Source: CAVTRI01 sp963737075 | GTDB taxonomy: Bacteria; Actinomycetota; Acidimicrobiia; Acidimicrobiales; Palsa-688 | NCBI GenBank assembly: GCA_963737075.1 | Contig: CAVTRI010000004.1 | Span: 68,284-132,283 of the forward strand | Reading direction: 5' to 3' | DNA: 64,000 nucleotides | In this document: positions 9,370-17,784 of the stretch, in pieces | How the letters are laid out: each line of letters starts with the position of its first letter | Numbering within the stretch: the stretch's first letter is position 1 | Position numbers and translations under genes: made by a program | The notes under the pieces: model-generated | Told to the model about the DNA's origin: nothing | The model's input: the letters and a program-made list of their open reading frames with translations, nothing else | Databases searched by the model: none

Positions 9370-10182
9370 GTGTCCGCCCTCACGGCAGGCGATCTTGCCG
9401 CGGTGCTGCTTCCCCTGACCCAGAATCCGGCGCGAGGGGCAGTGCTGTGCGACATCGACGGGACGCTTGCTCCGATCGTCGAGCGGCCCGAGGACGCCAC
9501 CGTGCCTAAGCATGTGACGGAGATTTTGGGCGCTCTGGCCCGACGCTACGCCTGCGTCGCCTGTGTAACCGGCCGGCCCGCGGAGGAGGCGCAGCGTCTG
9601 GTCGGTCAGCTGGGCATCTACTACGCGGGATTGCACGGCGCCGAGTTGCTTGCGCCGGACCAAAGACGTCCGCACCTGGTCGCGGCGTTCAAGGACTGGG
9701 AGACGCGCGGCCAGCGGTTCAGCGTTGCGCATGCTACGAAGGAGTTGCGGTCGCTCGGAGTACGGTTCGAAGACAAGGGACCGATTGCTGCCTTCCACTG
9801 GCGTGGCGCGCCCGACGAGGACGCGGCGCTGGCTGCTCTCCACGGCGTCGCCTGCGAGGCGGAAAGCGCCGGGTTCGCTGCGTTTTGGGGGCGCAAGGTG
9901 CTCGAAGTACGGCCGCCAGTGCCGATCAACAAGGGGCAGGCGGTGCGCGAGCTGGTCGGGAAGGCCGACGCGAAGCTGGCGCTGTATGGCGGGGATGACA
10001 CGACCGACCTGGACGCCTTCGACGCGCTCGACGCGCTCATGGCGGAGCGCCAGCTCGATACGGCGGTGCGCGTCGGCGTCCTCTCCCACGAAGGGCCGCC
10101 GGAGCTTGTCCAGCGCGCGGATGTGGTGGTCGACGACGTGGCGGGCTTCGCCCGGGTGCTCGGCAGCCTCCTACCGGGGTGA
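9370..10182 (+). CDS. otsB: Trehalose-6-phosphate phosphatase
   Basis: A cytosolic HAD-superfamily phosphatase of 270 residues that converts trehalose 6-phosphate to trehalose. Motif I CDIDGTLAPI (nucleophile Asp28, acid Asp30), motif II VTGRP, the KGQAVREL lysine region and motif IV GGDDTTDLDAF are all present, the last being characteristic of OtsB. The start is GTG at 9370. It is followed after about 90 bp by the GH65 gene and then beta-phosphoglucomutase, all on the same strand, which puts trehalose release beside disaccharide phosphorolysis. No otsA (synthase) is in the window, so trehalose 6-phosphate would have to come from elsewhere. Confidence 0.9.
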   Translation: MSALTAGDLAAVLLPLTQNPARGAVLCDIDGTLAPIVERPEDATVPKHVTEILGALARRYACVACVTGRPAEEAQRLVGQLGIYYAGLHGAELLAPDQRRPHLVAAFKDWETRGQRFSVAHATKELRSLGVRFEDKGPIAAFHWRGAPDEDAALAALHGVACEAESAGFAAFWGRKVLEVRPPVPINKGQAVRELVGKADAKLALYGGDDTTDLDAFDALDALMAERQLDTAVRVGVLSHEGPPELVQRADVVVDDVAGFARVLGSLLPG

Positions 10183-10195
10183 GGTTTCGCATCGG

Positions 10196-10224
10196 TTGAC
10201 ATCGCCGCGACCCGCTGCGATGCT
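10196..10224 (+). promoter_or_regulatory. Possible sigma-70-type promoter before the GH65 gene
   Basis: A perfect TTGACA (10196-10201) is followed after 17 bases by GATGCT (10219-10224), a weak -10. It lies 50 bp upstream of the GH65 ATG, just after the otsB stop, so GH65-pgmB may have its own start site. The -10 match is poor. Confidence 0.3.
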
Positions 10225-10273
10225 TGGCAGGGTTCGTCGATCGGCAACGCGGCTCGACGCAGAGAGGGATGCG

Positions 10274-12706
10274 ATGGACGCATTCGCGCTCACCTACGAA
10301 GGCTTTGACCCTGCTCAGGAGGGGCTTCGTGAGGCACTCACGTCGACCGGCAACGGATACCTGTGCACCCGCGGCGCCGCGGAGTGGGAGGACGCTGACG
10401 GCACCCACTATCCGGGCACCTACGCGCACGGGGTCTACAACCGCGAGACGACGATCTTCGGCGGGTTGCCGGTACTCAACGAGGATCTCGTCAATCTTCC
10501 CAACTGGCTAGTGCTCAAGCTGCGCATTGAGGGCGAGGATGCGATCAGGCTTGCCGACGTGGAGCTGCTCGCCTATAGCCATCGGTTTGATATCCGTAAT
10601 GCGACGGTCATCAGGGAGCTACGTTTCCGCGATCGAAATTCGCGCGAGACGACGCTGCAAAGCCGGCGGTTCGTCAGTATGGCCGATGTCCATTACGCCG
10701 GGCTTGAGTGGACGCTGACGGCGGACAATTGGTCCGGGCGCGTGGAGGTCGTCTCCGCGATCGACGGACGGGTGACCAATGCCGGCGTGGCTCGCTACCA
10801 GCAGCTGGAGGGCCGACATCTCGATCCGGTCTCGCCGAGGACGTTCGGTCCGGAGGTGATCGCGCTGAAGGTGCAGACTCGACAGTCGAATCTGTATATC
10901 AGCCATGCGGCGCGCAGCCAGGTGTTTCAGGGAACCCAGCCGATGGCTGTCGAGCGCAGTCTGTACCAGACCGAGGACTATATCCAGCAGGTGCTGGCGT
11001 TCGAGGTCCAGCAGGGAGCGCCGGTCCGGGTCGAGAAGATGATCGCCTTTTTCACCTCGCGTGACCCGGCCACAAGCGACACGCTGACCAAGGCGGGCGC
11101 ATCGGCTAGACGCGGTACGAACTTCGCTGACGCATTGGGACGCCATCGGTCGGCCTGGGAAGAGCTGTGGCGTGTGTCTGACGTGTACTCCACCGGAAGC
11201 GAAGAGGTGCAGCACCTGCTGCGGCTGCATACCTGCCACCTGTTGCAGGTATGCTCGCGTCACACCGCCGACATAGACGCGGGTGTCCCCGCCCGCGGGC
11301 TGAACGGCGAGGCCTACCGGGGGCACGTCTTTTGGGACGAGCTGTACGTGTATCCGTTCATCAACTACCGCATGCCGGAGGTCACGAGGGGACTGCTGAT
11401 GTACCGCTACCGCCGGCTGGACGAGGCGCGTGCCGCGGCCCGGGAGGCAGGCTTCCACGGCGCCATGTTCCCCTGGCAGAGCGGCAGCGAAGGCACCGAG
11501 GAGACCCAAACAGTCCACCTCAACCCACTGTCGGGCCACTGGGAACCTGACCTCAGCCGCAATCAGCGGCACGTCAACGCCGCGATCTTCTACAACGTGT
11601 GGCATTACTTCCAGGCGACCCAGGACCTGGCGTTCCTGCGCGACCAGGGCGCCGAGATCATGCTTGAGATCGCGCGCTTCTGGTCGTCGATCGCCCACTT
11701 CAATCCCGAGCGCCGGCGCTACGAGATCCACGGGGTGATGGGCCCCGACGAGTTCCACGAGAGGTACCCGGACGCCAAGGCGGGCGGCCTTCGCAACAAC
11801 GCCTACACCAACGTGATGGTGGCGTGGCTTTGCGAACTCGCCCGGAACGTCCTCTCGCTGCTGCCCGAAGGCCGCGCGGAGGCGCTGCGGGACAGTCTCC
11901 GCTTGGGCGACGAGGAGTTGCGCACCTGGGAGGACATGAGTCGTCGGATGTTCGTGCCCTTCCACGACGCCGGCATCATCAGCCAGTTCGAGGGCTACGA
12001 GGCGCTCAAGGACCTCGACTGGGACGCCTACCGCGCCAAGTACCGCAACATCCAGCGGCTCGACCGGATCCTGCGGGCCGAGGGCGATGATCCCAACCGC
12101 TACAAGATCGCCAAGCAGGCGGACACGGTGATGCTGTTCTACCTGTTCTCGCCGGAGGAGCTGCGGCGACTGTTCGCCCAGCTCGGCTATGACTACGGCC
12201 CCCACACCGCACGCGACAGCGTCATCTACTACGACCGGCGCACCTCGCACGGCTCGACGCTCAGCTTCGTCACCTACGCCGGGGTACTGGCTGCGCTGGA
12301 CCCCGAGAGCTCCTGGGAGCGGTTCCTGGTCGCCCTCAAAAGCGACGTCGGCGACATCCAGGGCGGGACAACCAAGGAGGGTATCCACATGGGCGTGATG
12401 GCAGGCACGCTCGACCTCGTGCAGCGCTGCTACATGGGCACGCACGTCCGCGACGACATCCTGCATTTCGATCCTCGGCTGCCGGCCCAGATCGAAAGCC
12501 TGTCCTTCTCGATGCAGTTCCAACGGACCCCGCTCCTCGTGACCCTCGCCGACCACAACCGCCTGACGCTGATCGCCCACCCGGAGGGAGTCAACAGGCC
12601 GATCAGGGTCGGGGTGGGCGACCAGGTTCGCGAACTCTGCCCGGGGGAGCAGGTCACCTTCGAGCTGCAGCCGTCCCCCGGCGCGAAGCAGCAGGTCCAC
12701 GGCTGA
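10274..12706 (+). CDS. Glycoside hydrolase family 65 disaccharide phosphorylase
   Basis: GH65 enzymes phosphorolyse alpha-glucosides (trehalose, maltose, kojibiose, nigerose) to beta-glucose 1-phosphate plus a sugar. The 810-residue protein has the N-terminal beta-sandwich (about 1-270), a linker, the (alpha/alpha)6 barrel and a small C-terminal sheet. In the barrel are NGEAYRGHVFWDELYVYPF, the general-acid region VMGPDEFHERYPD (Glu493) and the phosphate-binding TSHGSTLS. I chose ATG 10274 because it begins the family-like MDAFALTYEGFDP; the same frame stays open far upstream only as otsB shadow. Neighbouring pgmB, 11 bp downstream, would convert beta-glucose 1-phosphate to glucose 6-phosphate. 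Trehalose is the likeliest substrate from otsB, but kojibiose cannot be excluded. Confidence 0.9.
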   Translation: MDAFALTYEGFDPAQEGLREALTSTGNGYLCTRGAAEWEDADGTHYPGTYAHGVYNRETTIFGGLPVLNEDLVNLPNWLVLKLRIEGEDAIRLADVELLAYSHRFDIRNATVIRELRFRDRNSRETTLQSRRFVSMADVHYAGLEWTLTADNWSGRVEVVSAIDGRVTNAGVARYQQLEGRHLDPVSPRTFGPEVIALKVQTRQSNLYISHAARSQVFQGTQPMAVERSLYQTEDYIQQVLAFEVQQGAPVRVEKMIAFFTSRDPATSDTLTKAGASARRGTNFADALGRHRSAWEELWRVSDVYSTGSEEVQHLLRLHTCHLLQVCSRHTADIDAGVPARGLNGEAYRGHVFWDELYVYPFINYRMPEVTRGLLMYRYRRLDEARAAAREAGFHGAMFPWQSGSEGTEETQTVHLNPLSGHWEPDLSRNQRHVNAAIFYNVWHYFQATQDLAFLRDQGAEIMLEIARFWSSIAHFNPERRRYEIHGVMGPDEFHERYPDAKAGGLRNNAYTNVMVAWLCELARNVLSLLPEGRAEALRDSLRLGDEELRTWEDMSRRMFVPFHDAGIISQFEGYEALKDLDWDAYRAKYRNIQRLDRILRAEGDDPNRYKIAKQADTVMLFYLFSPEELRRLFAQLGYDYGPHTARDSVIYYDRRTSHGSTLSFVTYAGVLAALDPESSWERFLVALKSDVGDIQGGTTKEGIHMGVMAGTLDLVQRCYMGTHVRDDILHFDPRLPAQIESLSFSMQFQRTPLLVTLADHNRLTLIAHPEGVNRPIRVGVGDQVRELCPGEQVTFELQPSPGAKQQVHG

Positions 12707-12717
12707 GAGGAAGAGGC

Positions 12718-13512
12718 ATGCCGGCCAGGTTTCAAGGAGCTATCTTCGACGTCGACGGCGTGCTCGTCGACTCACCCCACCAGAAGGCATGGCGCGAGTC
12801 GCTCCGTCAGCTGATGGAGACCGACTGGAGCGACATTCGCGACCACACCACCTGGACGCCGAAGGCGTTCACGCCCCGGGTCTACGAGGAACAGATGTCC
12901 GGCAAGCCCCGCATGGACGGCGCCCGCTCGGCGCTGGAGTACTTCCATGTGCCTGATGACGACGACCATCGGCTGGCCCAGTACGCGGAGCGCAAGCAGG
13001 CCATGCTGGTCAAGCTGATCGAGGCCGGCGACTTCACCGCCTACCCCGATGCCCTGCGGTTCATCATCGCCGTCAAGGACGCCGGGATCCGTGTCGCTGC
13101 CGCCTCCTCCTCCAAGAACGCGAAGCTGTTCCTGCAGAAGATCAGGCTCGACAGCTTCGCCCAGGAACAAGGGATCCGCTCGGAGACGGTGCACCCGGGG
13201 CTGACGCTGCTCGACTTCTTCGACGCCGATTTGTCCGGCCGCGACTTCGCGCATGGAAAGCCCCACCCGGACATGTTCCTCGCCGCGGCGCGCGAGCTCC
13301 GAGTCGCACCCCAGCACTCGATAGTGCTGGAGGACGCCGAGGCCGGCGTGCAGGCCGCCAAGGCCGGCGACATGGCAGCGATCGGCATCGCCCGCGTCGA
13401 CGACGCCGAGCTCCTGGCCGCGGCCCACGCCGACATCGTGGTCACGAACCTCGACGACGTCGACCTCGACGCACTAGCAGAAGGGCGTCTGGCCACGAAG
13501 GCCGCAACGTGA
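12718..13512 (+). CDS. pgmB: Beta-phosphoglucomutase-type HAD hydrolase
   Basis: A 264-residue class C1-capped HAD protein. Motif I FDVDGVLVDS has nucleophile Asp11 and acid/base Asp13; motif II is AAASSSKNAKLFL; the motif III lysine lies in HGKPHPDMFLAAA and motif IV is LEDAEAGVQAAKAG. The cap carries MSGKPRMDGAR, typical of sugar-phosphate mutases. It would isomerise beta-glucose 1-phosphate from the upstream GH65 phosphorylase to glucose 6-phosphate for glycolysis or Zwf. The gap to GH65 is only 11 bp and includes AGAGGAAGAGG as ribosome binding site, so the two are almost certainly cotranscribed. The protein is longer than the roughly 220-residue classical enzyme because of an enlarged cap. 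Confidence 0.85.
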   Translation: MPARFQGAIFDVDGVLVDSPHQKAWRESLRQLMETDWSDIRDHTTWTPKAFTPRVYEEQMSGKPRMDGARSALEYFHVPDDDDHRLAQYAERKQAMLVKLIEAGDFTAYPDALRFIIAVKDAGIRVAAASSSKNAKLFLQKIRLDSFAQEQGIRSETVHPGLTLLDFFDADLSGRDFAHGKPHPDMFLAAARELRVAPQHSIVLEDAEAGVQAAKAGDMAAIGIARVDDAELLAAAHADIVVTNLDDVDLDALAEGRLATKAAT

Positions 13513-13758
13513 CGCGGTACCGATGTGACGTCCCGGTCCGTGGACGACATTTGTACCAGGAACTCAAGGCTTCGAATGCTCGGGTGGCTGAGCGCCGTCA
13601 GGGGAGGGCTATTCGAGCGCGCGCTCGGCGGTCGGCCCACGCCTGAGCCCCGACCGTCTTGGGGGGCCCAGGGCGTCGGCGGCCTGCGCGATGTCGTCGT
13701 GCTCGGACGCCCGGGCCGCTCCAGGTCGCCGCGCACCTGGTGTTCAGCGGCGTGATCA

Positions 13759-14709
13759 TTAGCCGGCGCGGAGGACTTCGGCGACGGCCTTCACGGCCTG
13801 CCGCTGCTCCTCCGTGATGTGATCGGGAACGGTCAGGCGGATCCCGACGAGGAGGTCGCCCGTTTCGTTGTCGGTACGTACCCCGCGGCCGCGGACCCTG
13901 AGGGTGCGCCCGTGCGGGGTACCGGCCGGCACCCGCACCCGGACGGGCGACCCGCCGAGGGTCGGTACGTCGATCTCCGTGCCGAGGACGGCCTCGGGCC
14001 AGCTGATCGGCGCCTCGACCGTCAGGTCGAGGCCGCTGCGTCCGAAGATGTGGTGGGCGGCCACCCGCACGACGGCGTACAGATCCCCGGGCAGCCCGCC
14101 GTTGACTCCTGGGCCACCCTTGCCCGGTAGGCGGATCCTTTGGCCGTCGTGCACGCCGGGGGGCACGCGCACCTTGAAGGTGTGTGAACCGTCCGGTCCG
14201 TTGAGGGTCACCTCGGTCGTCAGTCCGCGGACAGCGTCCTTGAAGCCCAGGTCGAGGACCGCCTCGAGATCATGGCCCCGCGACGGCGTCACAGGCCGGC
14301 GGGCCGCCCGGCCCATGACGTTGCTCAGGAGGTCGTCGAGGCTGCCGGGGTCGAAGGTCGTCCACGTAGAGCCGTCGAAGGTCGTCCACGCCTGCCCGTC
14401 ATCGCCGGCGACATCACCGCGCTCGAACCAGGTCCACGTCCTCCCGTCACGATCCGACAGGTCGGCTCCGGCTACGGCGCGCCGAAACTCGTCGTACTCG
14501 GCGCGCTTGGTTGCGTCGCCGAGGACGTCATAGGCGGCCGTCACGTCCTTGAAGCGCTCCACGGCATCGGGATCGTCCGGGTGGGTGTCAGGATGCAGTT
14601 CCCGGGCCAGCTTGCGGTAGGCGCGGCTAATTGTCCTGCTGTCTGCGTCCTCCGCGACGCCCAGCACTGCATAGAGATCCCTCTCCAGCCAATCGGCCTG
14701 TATGGCCAC
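13759..14709 (-). CDS. DnaJ-class chaperone without zinc finger (CbpA-like)
   Basis: An Hsp40 co-chaperone that should stimulate DnaK ATPase. The J domain is at the N-terminus (RDLYAVLGVAEDADSRTISR, with the essential HPD in LARELHPDTHP), followed by a short linker with the odd repeat AWTTFDGSTWTTFDPGS and two beta-barrel substrate domains (TFKVRVPPGVHDGQRIRLPG and VRVRVPAGTPHGRTLRVRG). The cysteine-rich zinc finger of DnaJ is missing, as in CbpA. The frame extends to a TTG at 14733, but a GGAGGAGG site just upstream of the GTG at 14709 decides the start, giving MAIQADW and 316 residues. It converges with the pgmB operon and appears monocistronic. Confidence 0.88.
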   Translation of the reverse strand: MAIQADWLERDLYAVLGVAEDADSRTISRAYRKLARELHPDTHPDDPDAVERFKDVTAAYDVLGDATKRAEYDEFRRAVAGADLSDRDGRTWTWFERGDVAGDDGQAWTTFDGSTWTTFDPGSLDDLLSNVMGRAARRPVTPSRGHDLEAVLDLGFKDAVRGLTTEVTLNGPDGSHTFKVRVPPGVHDGQRIRLPGKGGPGVNGGLPGDLYAVVRVAAHHIFGRSGLDLTVEAPISWPEAVLGTEIDVPTLGGSPVRVRVPAGTPHGRTLRVRGRGVRTDNETGDLLVGIRLTVPDHITEEQRQAVKAVAEVLRAG

Positions 14710-15010
14710 GCGTGCAACCTCCTCCAATTTCAAAACCTGAGTCTGTTGTTGTCAACTTCTGAGAGGCGCCTAGAATTCCCGATTAGGTGGTCAGGTGAAG
14801 GGCAGTGCGTGCACCTCCGGCACCTCGTCGCGCGGGCTGTGATCGCGGGCGAGCACCGGTTGGCTGGTCACACCCGAGCCTCGCTACCAGACCTCCAGCC
14901 CGGAGTGGACCAGCGCCCGGATTACTAGCGCCGCGCTTCCAGCCCGGAGGCTTCGTTCGTCATCGAGGATAACGATGAGCTTCGCCTGCTCTGTCCCAGG
15001 ACCCATCTCC

Positions 15011-15237
15011 TCAAGCCTGCCGGCCGGGGTCGTTAGCATTGTGGAGTTTTGGCGCCGCGATCCGTTCGTACTCGTGGATGAGGCCGCCGAGCACGTCGTG
15101 ACGAACGATGTGACCGGTGCTCCTGCCAGGCGACGAGTGATCGACCCGGCCGGAAACACCGAGCCGAAGTCCGCGGTGGGGCCTGTGCTGGTTGTAGTGC
15201 CGCACGTGCTGAGCGAGGATCCGCTCGAGCAGGACAA
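15011..15237 (-). pseudogene. Integrase-type transposase, C-terminal remnant
   Basis: The complementary strand reads VLLERILAQHVRHYNQHRPH, then RGLRLG, and ends SGRVDHSSPGRSTGHIVRHD followed by VLGGLIHEYERIA. This is the C-terminal part of an IS3/IS481-type DDE transposase (the YNQHRPHRGL segment just after the catalytic Glu). No N-terminal domain, catalytic Asp or inverted repeat is present; the upstream end is cut at the stop of the adjacent dehydrogenase gene. It is an old insertion scar. Confidence 0.75.
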
Positions 15238-16125
15238 TCAGCGTTCAGCGCGGCTCGGAAGCTTCAGCTCATACACGGCGGCGAGATCGTCATCGGCGTG
15301 GCTGTTCTCGACGTCGCCGATCCGCTCGAGGACGGCGTCGAGCAGGGGCAGCTCGACGCCCGAGTTGCTCGCAACCTCCCTGACGAGCTTGAGATCTTTG
15401 AGCGCGAGCCGCACGGGAAAGCCAGCCGGGTACTGGTGGCGTTGCATCTCGCCGAGCTTCTCGACACCGTAGGAGGAGCCCAGCGGTCCGCCATCGAGCA
15501 GGGTGACAAACTGTTGCTCCTCAAGCCCCATCAATTTGCACAGGTGCATCGTCTCGGCGAGTGCAGCCACCATCGCGATCATCCAATGGTTGGCCGCCAA
15601 CTTCAGGCGCGAGCCCATACCAGCCTCCCCCACCCACTGGACCCTCGAGCCGAGTGCAGCGAACACCGGCTCGATCTGCCCGCGAGCCGAGTGTGGCCCC
15701 GAGGCGAGGATCGTCAGTTGGCCTTCCTCCGCTGGATGGGTGCTTCCCGAGACCGGCGCATCGAAAACGGTCACACCATGAGCGGTGGCGACTTTCACGA
15801 GTCGATCTGCCTCGGCCGCCCCGACGCTGCTCATCTGCAGCCAAATCGTCTCCTCAGGCCACTCATCGAGCAACGGCTCGACGACTGCGAGGACCACCTC
15901 GGCCGTCGGCAGCATCGTGATCACCGCCTGGGCGCCCCCCACCACCTCACCCGCCGTGCCGGCAACCGCGGCGCCGCGTTCGGCGAGGGGCTGCACGTGA
16001 TCGCGTTCACGGTCCCAAGCGATCACCGCCACACCCTCGTTCAAAAGGCGATGAGCCATCGCCGTTCCCATCAGGCCGGTCCCAAGCAATCCGACCCGAC
16101 TATCGGTTGCACCGCTCATCTCCAT
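15238..16125 (-). CDS. NAD(P)-dependent beta-hydroxyacid dehydrogenase (3-hydroxyisobutyrate dehydrogenase family)
   Basis: A 295-residue two-domain dehydrogenase. The Rossmann motif GLLGTGLMGTAMA (about residues 12-24) binds the nicotinamide cofactor; FDAPVSGSTHPAEEGQLTI is the family's substrate-binding segment (usually DAPVSGG), and GMGSRLKLAANHWM contains the catalytic lysine. Known members oxidise 3-hydroxyisobutyrate, tartronate semialdehyde, 6-phosphogluconate-like or succinic semialdehyde-type acids; the exact substrate is open. It shares strand with the LarA gene 300 bp upstream. The gene ends exactly where the transposase remnant begins, but the protein has full family length, so the insertion did not truncate it noticeably. 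Confidence 0.85.
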   Translation of the reverse strand: MEMSGATDSRVGLLGTGLMGTAMAHRLLNEGVAVIAWDRERDHVQPLAERGAAVAGTAGEVVGGAQAVITMLPTAEVVLAVVEPLLDEWPEETIWLQMSSVGAAEADRLVKVATAHGVTVFDAPVSGSTHPAEEGQLTILASGPHSARGQIEPVFAALGSRVQWVGEAGMGSRLKLAANHWMIAMVAALAETMHLCKLMGLEEQQFVTLLDGGPLGSSYGVEKLGEMQRHQYPAGFPVRLALKDLKLVREVASNSGVELPLLDAVLERIGDVENSHADDDLAAVYELKLPSRAER

Positions 16126-16437
16126 CTCCTCGTTCTCCGGCCACCGGCGCCGGATGGGGTCGCGTCATCATGCACAGCATGCAACTGGCCGACCAGGCGC
16201 GCTCAATCACTGCGCCCGTTGACCGCCGAGCTGCTGGCCATCGTCGCATAACGAGGGTTGCCGCGGCGCCAAGTCCGGCCTGTCACCGATCGCGCACGCC
16301 CACAGCCGTCGAAACGACAGGATTGGTGGTGCCGCGTGGCCGACACAGGTGTCGACCGAACGTGCGTGAGCCCTGGCGGCACCTCGAGCCGGGGACACGC
16401 ACGGGCCCATACCGAATGGTCCGCAATGCGCAGTTGT
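16126..16437. other. No gene recognised
   Basis: A 312-bp space between two minus-strand genes. Short open frames only; no clear hairpin terminator or promoter could be assigned. Confidence 0.4.
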
Positions 16438-17709
16438 TTAGCGGAGTCGGTAGAGGTCCTCGCCGGCGTCCGGCACCACCAGCGTGTCCGGGTCGGCGGC
16501 CCAGACCGTGGGGTCGATGGTGGCCGGGTCGAGGTAGTCGAGGTTGATGGAGCGGGTCACGCCCTCGGCGATGCCGGTGGCCAGCGTCACCGTGACCCGA
16601 TCGCGCTCGCCGTGGACCTCGTCGAAGGTGCCGGCGCCGCGCAGGTGGGTGCAGTGGGCGAGGTCTCCCCAGTGGTAGTCCTTGAACCGGTCCCATTGCT
16701 TGACGAAGTAGTCGCGGCAGTGGTAGCCGATCTTGGCGATGTCTGGATGGGTGCTTGAGACCTCGTGGATGTGGGGGGCGTAGAGCACCACCTGGCCGCC
16801 ATCGGCGACGATCGGCTCCACCTTGTAAAAGCCCTTGGCCCCGGTCCACATGTCGTCGTACTTGGCCGGGACGAGCGACAGCACCCGGCGCACCGGGGCA
16901 TTGAGGTAGCGAATGTGCGACTCGGCCGAGACGGCCGCCGCGGCATCCCACGCCGCTGCCGGGTCGCCGAAGGCCATCGAGTGCAGGTCCTCGGTTCGAG
17001 ACTTCGTGACCACGCAGAACGCGACCCGCTGTCCGGGGACCATCGACGCCGCCTCGTTGATCATGGCGCGCACCGGGGTGATCCCCTGGGTGCCGATGAT
17101 CTTGGCGCTGGTGATCAGCGCGCCTAGCCAGTGCGACAGGTCGATGAGCTCTCGGCCGGAGACGCCGGGGAAGAGGTACTTGTTGCCGCCTGAGAAGCCG
17201 ACGACCTCGTGGGGGAAGACGGGACTGACGATCAGTGTGACGTCGTGCTCGACGACGGCGCGGTTGACCCGCACGGGGGCGGTGTGATCGAGCATCCCGT
17301 TGGACAGCTCGGCGATCCGTTCGGCGGTGATGGTGCCCACGTCCGCGAACACCGACGGATCCCACCAGGCGTGGTTGAGCACCGTCATCGAGGGATAGGT
17401 CTTGGCCGATCCGCCGGCCTTATAGCCAAGGTGGGCGGCGAGCTCGGTCTCGGTCATCGCGGCGTGCGTCCCCAAGGCGACCAGCGCCGTCAGCCGGCTG
17501 ACCCGCCCGTCCAAAGCGCCGTAAACGGCGGACAGCAGCAGCGGCAGGGGAAGGCTACGCGTGCCGTCCGGTACGAGCACGCATACGCTGCTCCCGTCGA
17601 GGTCCGTGGCATCCAGTTGGTCGCGTACGAACCCCCGAATCTGGTCCTCGGTCAGCACCTGGTGGGGGCCGCCGATGCGGGGCACCGTGGTCGCGGCGGT
17701 TTGGGTCAT
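16438..17709 (-). CDS. larA: LarA-type nickel-pincer-dependent 2-hydroxyacid racemase/epimerase
   Basis: LarA enzymes racemise lactate or other 2-hydroxyacids by hydride transfer on a nickel-pincer nucleotide. This protein of about 423 residues shows the family segments VPDGTRSLPLPLLL near the N-terminus, ALGTHAAMTETELAAHLG (catalytic-His loop, usually LGTHRP), FPHEVVGFSGGNKYLFPGVSG (cofactor-anchoring lysine region) and ELIDLSHWLGA. Starts are possible at GTG 17736 and ATG 17709; I prefer the ATG giving MTQTAATTVP, though neither has a good ribosome binding site. It is divergent from uxaC, 75 bp away. Beside sugar-acid genes it may act on an aldonate or hydroxyacid rather than lactate. Cofactor genes larB and larC are absent and larE survives only as a relic. 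Confidence 0.82.
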   Translation of the reverse strand: MTQTAATTVPRIGGPHQVLTEDQIRGFVRDQLDATDLDGSSVCVLVPDGTRSLPLPLLLSAVYGALDGRVSRLTALVALGTHAAMTETELAAHLGYKAGGSAKTYPSMTVLNHAWWDPSVFADVGTITAERIAELSNGMLDHTAPVRVNRAVVEHDVTLIVSPVFPHEVVGFSGGNKYLFPGVSGRELIDLSHWLGALITSAKIIGTQGITPVRAMINEAASMVPGQRVAFCVVTKSRTEDLHSMAFGDPAAAWDAAAAVSAESHIRYLNAPVRRVLSLVPAKYDDMWTGAKGFYKVEPIVADGGQVVLYAPHIHEVSSTHPDIAKIGYHCRDYFVKQWDRFKDYHWGDLAHCTHLRGAGTFDEVHGERDRVTVTLATGIAEGVTRSINLDYLDPATIDPTVWAADPDTLVVPDAGEDLYRLR

Positions 17710-17784
17710 ATCAACAAACCAGTGCCTTCGGAACACCTGGACGCAAGGGTTGCTTCATCGTCCGCAGACGTCCACTATAGGTGG

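Noticed and set aside
10619..12700. Very long open frame (about 693 codons) on the minus strand opposite the GH65 gene
   Set aside because: It mirrors the codon structure of GH65, has no recognisable domain and no ribosome binding site; in GC-rich DNA such antisense frames are expected.
17209..17784. Upstream extension of the uxaC frame by 190 codons
   Set aside because: It lies wholly antisense to larA and is not part of the glucuronate isomerase family length; ATG 17785 fits.
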